Of a DNA stretch of 64,000 bases, positions 7,817-15,658 are shown piece after piece. How positions within the stretch are numbered: the first letter of the stretch is position 1; the number at the start of each line of letters is the position of its first letter. The position numbers were made by a program, and so were the translations under genes. Under the pieces are notes generated by a model that made no database searches, was not told where the DNA came from, and saw only the letters and a list, made by a program, of their open reading frames with translations. The DNA is taken from NCBI RefSeq assembly GCF_001580455.1, contig NZ_CP010951.1, forward strand, positions 2,356,001-2,420,000. The letters are read 5' to 3'. The DNA is from Ramlibacter tataouinensis (lineage in GTDB: Bacteria; Pseudomonadota; Gammaproteobacteria; Burkholderiales; Burkholderiaceae_C).

Positions 7817-8343
7817 CAGAACCTCCAGGCGGCGATCACCAGGAGCGTGCAGAACGCCGCCACCAGGTCGTCGAACAGGATGCCGAATCCGCCGCGCCAG
7901 CCAAAGCCCTGGAACAGGCCGTCGGCCCAGGCGACCGGGCCGGGCTTGACCGCGTCGAACAGGCGGAACAGCAGGAACGCGGCCAGCTGCGCGGTGAAGC
8001 TGGCCGGCGTCACCAGCCACAGCACGATCCAGAAGGCGACGACCTCGTCCCACACGATGCTGCCGGGGTCGAGCACGCGCATGTGCGATGCGGTCACCGT
8101 GCAGGCCCACCAGCCCAGCGCCAGCGAGACGGCGATGAGCAGGCCGAGGCCGGCGGCGCCCCACAGGGGCTGGAGCAGCCACCAGGCGAGCCAGGCCCAC
8201 AAGGTGCCGGCGGTGCCGGGTGCCACCGGGGACAGGCCCGAACCGAAGCCCAGGGCGATGAAGTGCGCCGGGTGCGACAGCATGAAGCGCACGCTCGGAC
8301 GGCGCGGCGCGGATTCCAGGGGCGGGTTCAAGGCATCGCTCAT
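7813..8343 (-). CDS. pgpA: Phosphatidylglycerophosphatase A
   Basis: A 176-residue inner-membrane phosphatase that makes phosphatidylglycerol from phosphatidylglycerophosphate. The PgpA signature elements are in order: GFGSGLSPVAPGTAGTL (32-48), DPGSIVWDEVVAFW (92-105) and FRLFDAVKPGPV followed by GGFGILFDDL. There are about four hydrophobic helices. The ATG at 8343 overlaps the stop of the LysR gene upstream (ATGA), and the 3' end overlaps pncC. A thiL-pgpA-pncC neighbourhood is common in betaproteobacteria. Here a LysR gene, a nuclease and a small ORF are inserted between thiL and pgpA. Confidence 0.94.
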   Translation of the reverse strand: MSDALNPPLESAPRRPSVRFMLSHPAHFIALGFGSGLSPVAPGTAGTLWAWLAWWLLQPLWGAAGLGLLIAVSLALGWWACTVTASHMRVLDPGSIVWDEVVAFWIVLWLVTPASFTAQLAAFLLFRLFDAVKPGPVAWADGLFQGFGWRGGFGILFDDLVAAFCTLLVIAAWRFW

Positions 8344-9257
8344 GGTGCTGCGGGCGCGGCCGGCGGCTGGCGGAACCACTCGGCCCAGTGTTCGATGCAG
8401 GCCTTGATCTTCGGCAGGCGATGGCGGGCGCCGGCGGTGACCGCGTACACCGCCACCGGCTTCGCGTCCACGTACTTCTCGAGCACCGGCACCAGCAGCT
8501 GCTGCCGCACGAGGGCGTCGCCCACCAGGGTGGCCAGCCGCCCGATGCCCAGGCCCTGCAGCACCATGGTCGCGCCCATGTTGGTGTCGTTGGTTCGCCA
8601 GCGCCCTTCGGCGGCATACACGCTCGCCTTGCCGCGGATGCGGAAGGGCCACTGGTTCAGCATGGTCACGTTGTTGTTGGTGATGAGCGTGTGGCCGGCC
8701 AGCTCGCCCGGGTTCCGCGGCAGGCCGTGCGCGGCCACATACGAGGGCGCCGCGTAGAGCCCGCGCCCCAGCGTGCCGATCTGCCGCGCCACCACCGTCT
8801 CGGGCAGCGTGTTGGCGGTGCGGATCGCGATGTCGATGCCTTCGCGCGCCATGTCCACGATGCTGTCGCCCACCTGCAGGTCGACGCGCAGCAGCGGGTG
8901 GCGCGCGGCCAGGCTGGGCAGGCTGGGCACCAGCTGGTACTGCGCGATCACGGTGCTCGCGGCCACGCGCACGGTGCCGCGCGGCTCGCGGCTGCGGGTG
9001 GCGAACTCGCCCTCGAGCTCGTCGAGCGTGCCGATCATGCGCCGGCAGTAGTCGCGGAAGGTCTGCCCCTCCGCCGTCGGGGACAGCCCGTGCGTCGAGC
9101 GATGGATCAGGCGCGCGCCGCAGGCCTGCTCGATGCGCACCAGCGCGCGCGAGACCTGGCTCACCGGCACGTCGCGCTCGCGGGCCACCGCCGACAGCGT
9201 GCCCAGTTCCACCACGCGCGTGAACAGATGCATGTCGTCGAACTGGAGGTCGCGCAT
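8340..9257 (-). CDS. LysR family transcriptional regulator
   Basis: A 305-residue regulator. The N-terminal winged helix-turn-helix is at about 8-66 (MHLFTRVVELGTLSAVARER, then VSQVSRALVRIEQACGARL). A periplasmic-binding-like effector domain follows from RGTVRVAAS. The start at 9257 gives MRDLQFDDMHLF. It is favoured by a TACCAT hexamer 6 bases upstream and the absence of a Shine-Dalgarno, suggesting a leaderless message; an upstream in-frame extension is rejected. The stop overlaps the pgpA start by 4 bases. Its target is not evident; a 64-residue ORF is divergent from it. Confidence 0.9.
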   Translation of the reverse strand: MRDLQFDDMHLFTRVVELGTLSAVARERDVPVSQVSRALVRIEQACGARLIHRSTHGLSPTAEGQTFRDYCRRMIGTLDELEGEFATRSREPRGTVRVAASTVIAQYQLVPSLPSLAARHPLLRVDLQVGDSIVDMAREGIDIAIRTANTLPETVVARQIGTLGRGLYAAPSYVAAHGLPRNPGELAGHTLITNNNVTMLNQWPFRIRGKASVYAAEGRWRTNDTNMGATMVLQGLGIGRLATLVGDALVRQQLLVPVLEKYVDAKPVAVYAVTAGARHRLPKIKACIEHWAEWFRQPPAAPAAP

Positions 9258-9373
9258 GCGGCAATGGTAAGGCCGGTGTTGCATGGCGCGCAAAGCCGAT
9301 TTGCCGGCGGTGCCGTTTCCGCGCCGCCCGCGCGTCCCTACAGTGGCCTCACCCAACCGAAAAGGAGGCCGCC

Positions 9374-9568
9374 ATGTCCAAGCACGAAGACAACCTGCGC
9401 CTGATGGCCCTGGCCCGCCGGCGCGCCCAGGAGCTGCGCCGCGAGGACTGGGAGGCCTACTGGAGCGCCGGCACGCGGATGGCGCGCGACCGGCTTCGTC
9501 CGGCCAAGCGCCTGGCCGCCGCGTTCGCGCGCCATGTCCGCTCGCGCAGGCCGGTGGTGGAGGGCTGA
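9374..9568 (+). CDS. Small basic protein of unknown function
   Basis: Not recognised. It is a 64-residue soluble protein rich in Arg/Ala (MSKHEDNLRLMALARRRAQE...), predicted mostly helical. It is preceded by an excellent Shine-Dalgarno (AAAGGAGG, 9360-9367) 7 bases before ATG. The strong ribosome site and codon use like the neighbours argue for a real gene. It is divergent from the LysR gene with 116 bases between the start codons, so it could be a LysR target, although that is only positional inference. Confidence 0.6.
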   Translation: MSKHEDNLRLMALARRRAQELRREDWEAYWSAGTRMARDRLRPAKRLAAAFARHVRSRRPVVEG

Positions 9569-9608
9569 CCGTGCTGGTAAGGCCGCCGAGTGTCGCGCCA
9601 AGCCCCGA

Positions 9609-10100
9609 CTAGTAACAACTGCCGTGCCGCTGCCGGAACTCGCGCGGCGATTGCGGCCGGGACGACTGCCACAGGCCCAGGCGCTCGCGGCGCGCGCGCG
9701 CTTCCTGCTCCCAGTAGGGGCCGCGGCTGCGCTGGTAGCGGTACGACCAGGCGTAGCCGCGGCCAACCATCCAGGCCCCCAGGTCCTCGCGCCCGAGCCG
9801 CACGCGTGCGACGGTGCGCTGGTAGTCGTCCCTGGCTTGCGCGATCACCACCACCCGCTTGCCGAGGGCCTTGGCCGCCAGCGCATCGCGGCCCTGGGGG
9901 CCGAGCGGCTGGCAGATCTCCGGCGCGTCGATGCCGTGGATGCGGATGCGCTGCGGCGCGCGGCCGTCCAGCGGCCGCACCGAGAGGGTGTCGCCGTCGC
10001 TGACGTGGGTGACGATGCCTTCGAAGGTCCCGGCGCAGGCCTGCCAGGACGCGAGGCAGACGGCGAGGGCCAGCGCCAGGCGCGGCAGGCGTGGCGGCAT
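9609..10100 (-). CDS. Secreted thermonuclease (staphylococcal nuclease-like) family protein
   Basis: A 163-residue exported nuclease. The signal peptide is LPRLALALAVCLASWQACA. The SNase OB-fold starts at GIVTHVSDGDTLSV. The three catalytic residues of the family can be placed: Arg in RIRIHGIDAPE, Glu in the same motif (APE), and Arg in YQRTVARV. DLGAWMVGRGYAW is the conserved helix near the C-terminus. It probably hydrolyses DNA/RNA in the periplasm or outside the cell, with Ca2+ as in the family. Its start codon overlaps the thiL stop by 1 base. Confidence 0.9.
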   Translation of the reverse strand: MPPRLPRLALALAVCLASWQACAGTFEGIVTHVSDGDTLSVRPLDGRAPQRIRIHGIDAPEICQPLGPQGRDALAAKALGKRVVVIAQARDDYQRTVARVRLGREDLGAWMVGRGYAWSYRYQRSRGPYWEQEARARRERLGLWQSSRPQSPREFRQRHGSCY

Positions 10101-11053
10101 CAGGCGAAGTGGTCGAACGACGCGAACTGCCGCGCGATGCGATGACCCGTTGCGTCGAACAGCCGCAGGCCCGGCGCCGCCTCGATGCGGCCGATGCGCG
10201 TGACGCGCGTGCCCGCCGCGCGGGCGGCGGCTTCGACCTGCTGCCGGCGGTCCGCCGCCGCGGTGAATAGCAGCTCATAGTCGTCACCGCCCGCCAGCAC
10301 CCACTCCAGCCGGGTGTCCGGATCGAGCTGCACCGCGCAGTCCATCAGCGCCAGGCAGGCGCCGGCGTCGATCGCCGCCCCCACGGCGCTGGCCCGCAGC
10401 ACGTGGCGCAGGTCGCCGAGCAGTCCGTCGCTCACATCGATGCAGGCCGTGGCCAGGCCGCGCAGCGCCTGCCCGAGCGCCACGCGCGGCGTCGGCAGGT
10501 CCAGGCGGGCGCGCGCCCGCTCCAGGGCATCGGCCGGCACCGACAGCGCACCCCGGGACACTTCGAGCGCGAGCCGGGCGTCGCCCAGGCTGCCGCTGAC
10601 ATAGAGGTCGTCGCCGGCCCGGGCGCCCGATCGCAGCAGGGCCTGTCCGGCCGGGACTTCGCCGAACACCGTGATGCAGATGTTCAGCGGGCCGCGCGTG
10701 GTGTCGCCGCCGACCAGCTCGCACTCGTGGGCCTCGGCCAGCGCGAACAGGCCGCGCGCGAACGGCGCCAGCCAGGCTTCGTCGGCCTGCGGCAGCGACA
10801 AGGCCAGCGTGAATGCGAGCGGCTGCGCGCCGCAGGCCGCCAGGTCGCTCAGGTTGACGGCCAGGGCCTTGTGGCCGAGCCGGGCCGGGTCGACGGCCGG
10901 AAGGAAATGGCGGCCTTCGACCAGCATGTCGCTGGACACTGCCAGCTGCATGCCCGCGGCCGGCGCCAGCAGCGCGCAGTCGTCGCCCACGCCCAGCGCA
11001 TTGCGGCGCGCCGGGCGCTTGAAGAAGCGTTCGATGAGGTCGAATTCACCCAT
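10100..11053 (-). CDS. thiL: Thiamine-monophosphate kinase
   Basis: Phosphorylates thiamine monophosphate to thiamine diphosphate, the last step of cofactor synthesis. It has 317 residues and a PurM-like ATP-binding fold. The N-terminus MGEFDLIERFF, the GVGDDCALL metal/ATP motif, SSDMLVEGRHF, and ACIDVSDGLLGDL are typical of ThiL. GACAAT lies exactly 6 bases before ATG and no Shine-Dalgarno is visible, so the mRNA may be leaderless. The secreted nuclease gene follows directly. Confidence 0.95.
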   Translation of the reverse strand: MGEFDLIERFFKRPARRNALGVGDDCALLAPAAGMQLAVSSDMLVEGRHFLPAVDPARLGHKALAVNLSDLAACGAQPLAFTLALSLPQADEAWLAPFARGLFALAEAHECELVGGDTTRGPLNICITVFGEVPAGQALLRSGARAGDDLYVSGSLGDARLALEVSRGALSVPADALERARARLDLPTPRVALGQALRGLATACIDVSDGLLGDLRHVLRASAVGAAIDAGACLALMDCAVQLDPDTRLEWVLAGGDDYELLFTAAADRRQQVEAAARAAGTRVTRIGRIEAAPGLRLFDATGHRIARQFASFDHFA

Positions 11054-11089
11054 CGCGCCATTGTCGCGCCAAAGGCGGGACGCATCGCG

Positions 11090-12265
11090 CTAACGTGCCT
11101 CGCGAAACCGCAGCGCGCCCTGGCGCACGACCTCGGCCAGCAGGCGTTCGCGCCCCTGCTTCTCGCGCAGCCAGCGCGCGTCGTTGGTGCCGTGCTCGGC
11201 GTCTTCCCACAGCATCTGCACGCCGTAGGCCGCACCCACGCGCCGCGCGTGCGGCATGACCTGGCGCAGCGTGAGGCCAATGTGCTCGCGCAGCGGCATG
11301 TGCTGGCCGCTGACCGGGTCCACGTACACCGCGTCCAGCCCGAAGCGGCAGGCCTGGAAGCGGTTGTAGGTGTAGACCATGTAGTCGTCCTCCTCCGGCA
11401 TGAAGGGCTGCTCCTGCAGGAACCAGGCCGCCAGCGACTGCACCAGGCCGGCCAGCGCCGCCGCCCGGTCGATGGTGAGCGGCGTGTCGAACACCCGGAT
11501 TTCGATGGTGCCGTATTCCGGCTTGGGACGGATGTCCCAGTAGAAGTCCTTCATGCTCTTGACCACGCCGGTGCGCGTGGTCTTGTTGAAGAACTTCTCG
11601 AACTCGCACCAGCGCAGCGTGAACGGGGCGCGGCCCGACATCGGGAAGGCGAACACCGAGTTCAGGCGCGCCGAGTCGAATTGCGTGTCCTGGCCCTGCA
11701 CGTAGGGCGAGCTGGCCGACAGCGCGATGAAGTGCGGGATGTAGCGCGACATGCGATGCAGCATCAGCAGCGCGGAATCGGCGTCGGGGCAGCCGACGTG
11801 CACGTGCTGGCCGAAGATGGTGAACTGCTTGGACAGGTAGCCGTACAGCTCGGACAGCTCGCGAAAGCGCGGCTTGTCGTAGATGCGCTGCTCGTGCCAC
11901 TGCTGGAAGGGGTGCGTGCCCCCGCCCACCACGGCGATGTTGAGGCGGTCGGCGCACTTGACGAGCGCATCGCGGATGGCCGACAGCTCGTCGTGCACCT
12001 GCACCGCCGAGCGGCAGATGCCGGTGGACACCTCGATCATGCTGGAGGTCATTTCGGGAACGACCGAGCCGGGCAGCCGGAAGCGGGACATCAGCCGCAG
12101 CATCTCGTCGGAATAGGGCGCCAGGTCGTAGTCGTGGGTGTTCACCAGCTGCAGTTCGAGCTCCACGCCGAGCGACAGCGGCGCCGACTCGCCAAAGGGT
12201 CCGAGCGCCGGCGCTTCGCCGGGCGTGGCGACGGGCACCTCGACGTGCTTAAGAACCCTTGCCAC
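11090..12265 (-). CDS. Carboxylate-amine ligase, YbdK/GCS2 family (weak glutamate-cysteine ligase)
   Basis: An ATP-dependent ligase of the glutamate-cysteine ligase type 2 family, about 391 residues. Characteristic segments are LGVELELQLVN (start of the fold), VPEMTSSMIEVSTGIC, FGQHVHVGC, FDSARLNSVFAFPMSGRAPF and GTIEIRVFDTPLT. E. coli YbdK has weak gamma-glutamylcysteine synthetase activity; the true substrate is unknown. The GTG at 12265 is chosen for a GGAG seven bases upstream. It lies 17 bases inside the antiporter 3' end; GTG at 12238 is the alternative. It is likely co-transcribed with the antiporter. Confidence 0.88.
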   Translation of the reverse strand: MARVLKHVEVPVATPGEAPALGPFGESAPLSLGVELELQLVNTHDYDLAPYSDEMLRLMSRFRLPGSVVPEMTSSMIEVSTGICRSAVQVHDELSAIRDALVKCADRLNIAVVGGGTHPFQQWHEQRIYDKPRFRELSELYGYLSKQFTIFGQHVHVGCPDADSALLMLHRMSRYIPHFIALSASSPYVQGQDTQFDSARLNSVFAFPMSGRAPFTLRWCEFEKFFNKTTRTGVVKSMKDFYWDIRPKPEYGTIEIRVFDTPLTIDRAAALAGLVQSLAAWFLQEQPFMPEEDDYMVYTYNRFQACRFGLDAVYVDPVSGQHMPLREHIGLTLRQVMPHARRVGAAYGVQMLWEDAEHGTNDARWLREKQGRERLLAEVVRQGALRFREAR

Positions 12266-13514
12266 GCAGCGGCTCCCCGGCCAGGTCCGCGCCTTCGGCC
12301 TCATCGCTGCGCGAGGTCTCGCGCGCGCGGTGCAGCGCGAAGGTGGCGGCGATCGCGCCCAGCACTCCCATCAGCAGGATCGCCGGCAGCGCGATGCCGG
12401 CGACCTCCGCACCCAGCCCGGCCGAGGCGGTGGCGAACTGCGACACCATCAGCAAGGCGACCGAAGACATGGGCGACATCGCGCAGCCGGTCCAGATCGC
12501 CTGGCGCCAACTGGTGCCGCTGCGCCAGTTGGCCAGCCACACGCCGACGATGGTCCCGGCGCCGCGGGCCAGCACCAGCGCCGCGACCAGCCCCGCCACC
12601 GCAGGGTTCCAGGGGGCGGTCGCCGCCACCACCGCCACCAGCACGAACATCAGCATGGTCAGCAGCGACGAGACGGTGCCCAGCTGGCGCGGCCAGGCCC
12701 AGGGCCGCGGGTTCATCTGCTTGAGCAGCAGTCCGCCGATCAGCGCCGCCAGCGGCGCGGAGCCGCCGAAGTGCGACGCCACCGCGGTGCCGGCGGCAAT
12801 CAGCGCGACCAGCAGCATCGAGGTGTTTTCACTGGTCGGGCTCATGACCCGCAAGGCCATGCGCAGCAGCAGGGCGAGCACGGCGCCCACGACGAAGGAG
12901 ACGCCGAGCACCACCAGCACCGGGAACAGCTTGTCGCCGACGTCGCCCCCCTGGCGAGTGAGCACGCCGGTGCGCGCGTTCACCAGCGTCAGCGCATACA
13001 GCGCGCTCAGGGTGGACAGCGTCATCGCGCGCTCGGTGACCGGCCCGGAGGCGCGCGTGTCCACCACCACCCGCGACAGCACCGCGGGCGAAGCGGCCAT
13101 GGAGATCACGGCCAGCGATTCGGCCACGGTCGCGCGCACCCCGAGGTAGCGCAGCGCATAGAACACGCACAGGCCCGTGAGCAGCGACCCCAGCAGGCTT
13201 TGCAGCAGCACCATGGGGTTGTGCCGGAACCAGCGCAGCGCCAGGCGGCCGCCGGCTTCGAACAGCACCACCGAGACACCGAGTTCGAGCAGGAACAGCG
13301 CGATGCCCTGCAAGGGCCAGGCGCCGCCGGAAAAGCCCGCCAGGCCGGCGAAGGTGCCGGCGAACGAGTAACCCACCACCTTGGGCAGGCCGGTGTGCCG
13401 CTGCAGCAGATGACCGGCCGCCGCGGCCACCGCGAGCAGCACCGACCACTGGAGCGTGGGCAGCCCGGCCGATGGCCTGAGCCAAGCGGCCCAAACGGCC
13501 ATGACTTCGTTCAT
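12249..13514 (-). CDS. CPA2-family cation:proton antiporter
   Basis: A 421-residue inner-membrane protein with about 12 hydrophobic segments, of the Na+/H+ or K+/H+ exchanger (KefB-like) family. Landmarks are LPKVVGYSFAGTFAGL in the first third, FLLELGVSVVLFEAG and ISMAASPAVLSRVV. It lacks a C-terminal TrkA-N/RCK domain, so it resembles the transport domain alone. Ion specificity cannot be read from sequence. The YbdK-type ligase overlaps its 3' end. KefC/KefB systems respond to glutathione adducts, so pairing with a glutamyl-cysteine-ligase-like gene is suggestive but unproven. Confidence 0.85.
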   Translation of the reverse strand: MNEVMAVWAAWLRPSAGLPTLQWSVLLAVAAAAGHLLQRHTGLPKVVGYSFAGTFAGLAGFSGGAWPLQGIALFLLELGVSVVLFEAGGRLALRWFRHNPMVLLQSLLGSLLTGLCVFYALRYLGVRATVAESLAVISMAASPAVLSRVVVDTRASGPVTERAMTLSTLSALYALTLVNARTGVLTRQGGDVGDKLFPVLVVLGVSFVVGAVLALLLRMALRVMSPTSENTSMLLVALIAAGTAVASHFGGSAPLAALIGGLLLKQMNPRPWAWPRQLGTVSSLLTMLMFVLVAVVAATAPWNPAVAGLVAALVLARGAGTIVGVWLANWRSGTSWRQAIWTGCAMSPMSSVALLMVSQFATASAGLGAEVAGIALPAILLMGVLGAIAATFALHRARETSRSDEAEGADLAGEPLRGKGS

Positions 13515-13647
13515 GCGGGGTTCCCCGCGCGCAATGTATCTCGGCAGGCCTCGCCGGGCCTGTAGGACAGCGTCGCGAGGGTCGAGCCAGCCCGACCGCG
13601 CGCGCTGCGCGGCCGTGCCCTTCGCGCTGCGCGGCGCTGCTCTTCGG

Positions 13648-14028
13648 TCAGTGCAGGATGCGGGCCCCGCCGTCGCTCAATTGAAAGGCGGGAATCTCCA
13701 CCTCGAAACGCTCGCCGTCCTCGGCCACGAAGAAGTAGTTGCCCTCCATGGTGCCGCTGGGCGTGCGCAGCCGGCAGCCGCTGGTGTACTGGAAGGACTC
13801 GCCGGGCTTGAGCAGCGGCTGCTGCCCGACCACGCCCAGGCCGTTCACTTCCTCGATCCCCCCGGCGGCGTCAGTGATCACCCAATGGCGGGAAATCAGC
13901 TGCGAGGTCGTCTGCCCGGTGTTCGTGATGGTGATGGTGTAGGCAAAGGTATAGAGGTGCTCCTGTGGTTCTGATTGCTCCGCCAGGTAGCGCGGCTGCA
14001 CCTCGACTCGAAACTGGTACGTGGCCAT
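13648..14028 (-). CDS. apaG: ApaG protein (CorD)
   Basis: A 126-residue protein forming a single immunoglobulin-like beta domain. MATYQFRVEVQPRYL, FAYTITITNTG, SRHWVITDAAG, VVGQQPLLKPGESF and SGTMEGNYFFVAEDG are all family landmarks. ApaG is linked to Co/Mg resistance and diadenosine tetraphosphate metabolism; its biochemical role is unsettled. TACGAT lies exactly 6 bases upstream of ATG with no Shine-Dalgarno. It is divergent from rpe, with 53 bases between the start codons. In the 133 bases downstream (13515-13647) I see only GC-rich palindromic sequence. Confidence 0.95.
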   Translation of the reverse strand: MATYQFRVEVQPRYLAEQSEPQEHLYTFAYTITITNTGQTTSQLISRHWVITDAAGGIEEVNGLGVVGQQPLLKPGESFQYTSGCRLRTPSGTMEGNYFFVAEDGERFEVEIPAFQLSDGGARILH

Positions 14029-14081
14029 GGCGCCATCGTACGCTTTGCGCTGCCGCGCTGTGATTTTGCGAGAATCCGCGC

Positions 14082-14765
14082 ATGAGCAGAACCTACCGGA
14101 TCGCGCCTTCCATCCTTTCCGCCGACTTCGCGCGCCTCGGCGAGGAGGTCGCCAACGTCATCGCGGCAGGCGCCGACTGGATCCATTTTGACGTGATGGA
14201 CAACCACTACGTGCCCAACCTCACGTTCGGCCCCATGATCTGTTCCGCCCTCAAGCCCCATGCCAAGGACGCCCAGGGCCGACCGGTGCCGATCGACGTG
14301 CACCTGATGGTGCAGCCGGTGGACGCGCTCGCCCAGGCCTTCGCGCAGGCCGGCGCCGACTACATCACCTTCCACCCCGACGCCTCGACGCACGTGCACC
14401 GCAGCGTGCAGGCGATCCGGGCGGCCGGCTGCAAGCCGGGCCTGGTGTTCAATCCGGCGGCGCCGATCGACGTGCTGGACTGGGTGCTGGACGACATCGA
14501 CCTGGTGCTGATCATGAGCGTCAACCCGGGCTTCGGCGGCCAGGGCTTCATCGACTCGGCGCTGCGCAAGATCGAACAGGTGCGAAAGCGCATCGACGCC
14601 AGCGGACGGGACGTGCGCCTCGAGGTCGATGGCGGCATCAAGGTGGACAACATCGCGCGCGTTGCCGCGGCCGGCGCGGACACCTTCGTGGCCGGCAGCG
14701 CGATCTTCGGCCAGAGCGACTACCGCGCGGTGGTCGGCGCGATGCGCGCGGCGCTCAAGGGCTGA
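14082..14765 (+). CDS. rpe: Ribulose-phosphate 3-epimerase
   Basis: Interconverts ribulose-5-phosphate and xylulose-5-phosphate in the pentose phosphate and Calvin pathways. It is a TIM barrel of 227 residues. Motifs are RIAPSILSADFARL, HFDVMDNHYVPNLTFGP (catalytic Asp and metal His), VHLMVQPVD, IMSVNPGFGGQGF and EVDGGIKVDN (second catalytic Asp). GAGAAT lies 6 bases before ATG and no Shine-Dalgarno is seen, so it is a leaderless candidate. Its 3' end overlaps a small minus-strand gene by 11 bases. Confidence 0.97.
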   Translation: MSRTYRIAPSILSADFARLGEEVANVIAAGADWIHFDVMDNHYVPNLTFGPMICSALKPHAKDAQGRPVPIDVHLMVQPVDALAQAFAQAGADYITFHPDASTHVHRSVQAIRAAGCKPGLVFNPAAPIDVLDWVLDDIDLVLIMSVNPGFGGQGFIDSALRKIEQVRKRIDASGRDVRLEVDGGIKVDNIARVAAAGADTFVAGSAIFGQSDYRAVVGAMRAALKG

Positions 14766-15027
14766 ACTTCTTCTCCGTGTCGTTGCTGCGCACCCGCTCG
14801 TAGGTTTCGTCCAGCACCGGGCCCTTGTCGGTGTCGACCAGGCCCCGCTCGACGTCTTCCCGGGCGGCCGTGGCCATGCGGCCCTGCGAGGCCTCGCCGG
14901 GCTGCTGGCTGTCGGCCGACTCGTCGCGCTCGTGCGGCGTGCGCGGCGCGCGCGCCGGTGCCTCGCCCTGCTGGGACGCCGTGCTTCCGCGCGGCTTGCG
15001 CCGCCGGCTGGTCATGCGGTAGTGCAT
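14755..15027 (-). CDS. Small hypothetical protein
   Basis: A 90-residue polar protein, not assignable to a known function. The N-terminus is basic (MTSRRRKPRGS). The middle is Ser/Gln/Ala-rich and disordered-looking. The C-terminus ERGLVDTDKGPVLDETYERVR looks like a conserved block of the kind seen in small Burkholderiales proteins, as I recall it. It has no signal peptide or membrane segment. Its stop lies 11 bases inside the rpe 3' end. The start could also be ATG 15015. It is kept because of the structured C-terminal block; the evidence is moderate. Confidence 0.55.
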   Translation of the reverse strand: MHYRMTSRRRKPRGSTASQQGEAPARAPRTPHERDESADSQQPGEASQGRMATAAREDVERGLVDTDKGPVLDETYERVRSNDTEKKFSP

Positions 15028-15252
15028 ACGCTTGGGGCCCTTTCATGCCGATGGTGCCCCGGCCGCGGGCGCGTGAGGTAGGACATGCCTTGCTCATCCT
15101 GTAGGACGCGCGCCGCATCGGAGCCTTCCTACGTTTCCTACGCACGGCCTCTGACTGCGCCGTGACGGGCACTGGACCCAAATAAGAGCTTGTGGTCGGC
15201 GCGCGCCGGCCGCTGAATTGTTCGATCGGTTCACGAGACCCAGGAGGTCACC

Positions 15253-15603
15253 ATGGCATCCAGCAATCAAGGCAACCCGGGCGGAAAGCAAGGCGGCTCA
15301 TCCAGTCGTGGATTCGCTTCCATGGATCCGCAACGGCAGCGCGAGATCGCCAGCGAAGGCGGCAAGGCAGCGCATGAAAAGGGCACCGCGCATGAGTTCA
15401 CCTCGGAAGAGGCGCGGCAGGCCGGCAGCAAGGGCGGACAGGCGGCGCACCAGAAAGGCACCGCCCACGAGTTCAACTCCGAGGAGGCCCGGGAGGCGGG
15501 CCGCAAGGGCGGGCAGGCCAGCCATGGCGGCGGCCACGGCAGCGGCCAAGGCGGGGCCCAAGGCGCGGGTCAAGGTGGGAACCAGAGCGGCCAGAAGCGC
15601 TGA
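15253..15603 (+). CDS. KGG-repeat stress-induced protein (GsiB/YciG-like)
   Basis: A 116-residue very hydrophilic protein built from KGG motifs: IASEGGKAAHEKGTAHEF, AGSKGGQAAHQKGTAHEF and AGRKGGQASHGGG. The KGTAHEF(T/N)SEEAR unit is repeated at about residues 43-55 and 68-80. It ends in a Gly/Gln-rich tail. The family includes Bacillus GsiB and plant LEA-like proteins and is associated with general or desiccation stress. A strong AGGAGGT ribosome site precedes ATG by 5 bases, and a terminator follows at 15621. The 225 bases upstream (15028-15252) contain no gene I can support. Confidence 0.85.
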   Translation: MASSNQGNPGGKQGGSSSRGFASMDPQRQREIASEGGKAAHEKGTAHEFTSEEARQAGSKGGQAAHQKGTAHEFNSEEAREAGRKGGQASHGGGHGSGQGGAQGAGQGGNQSGQKR

Positions 15604-15620
15604 GCCCCCCGACTTGCCGG

Positions 15621-15648
15621 AAAAGGGTGCCCCCGCGCACCCTTTTTC
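15621..15648 (+). terminator. Rho-independent terminator after the KGG protein gene
   Basis: AAAAGGGTGC (15621-15630), a short CCCCGC loop, then GCACCCTTTTT (15637-15647). It ends the KGG transcription unit just ahead of gph. Confidence 0.88.
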
Positions 15649-15658
15649 ATGCGCGACA

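Noticed and set aside
13560..13647. GC-rich palindromic stretch after apaG as a repeat element
   Set aside because: Only two partial copies of a GCGCTGCGCGGC-like string are present and nothing similar was noticed elsewhere in the window; composition alone explains it.
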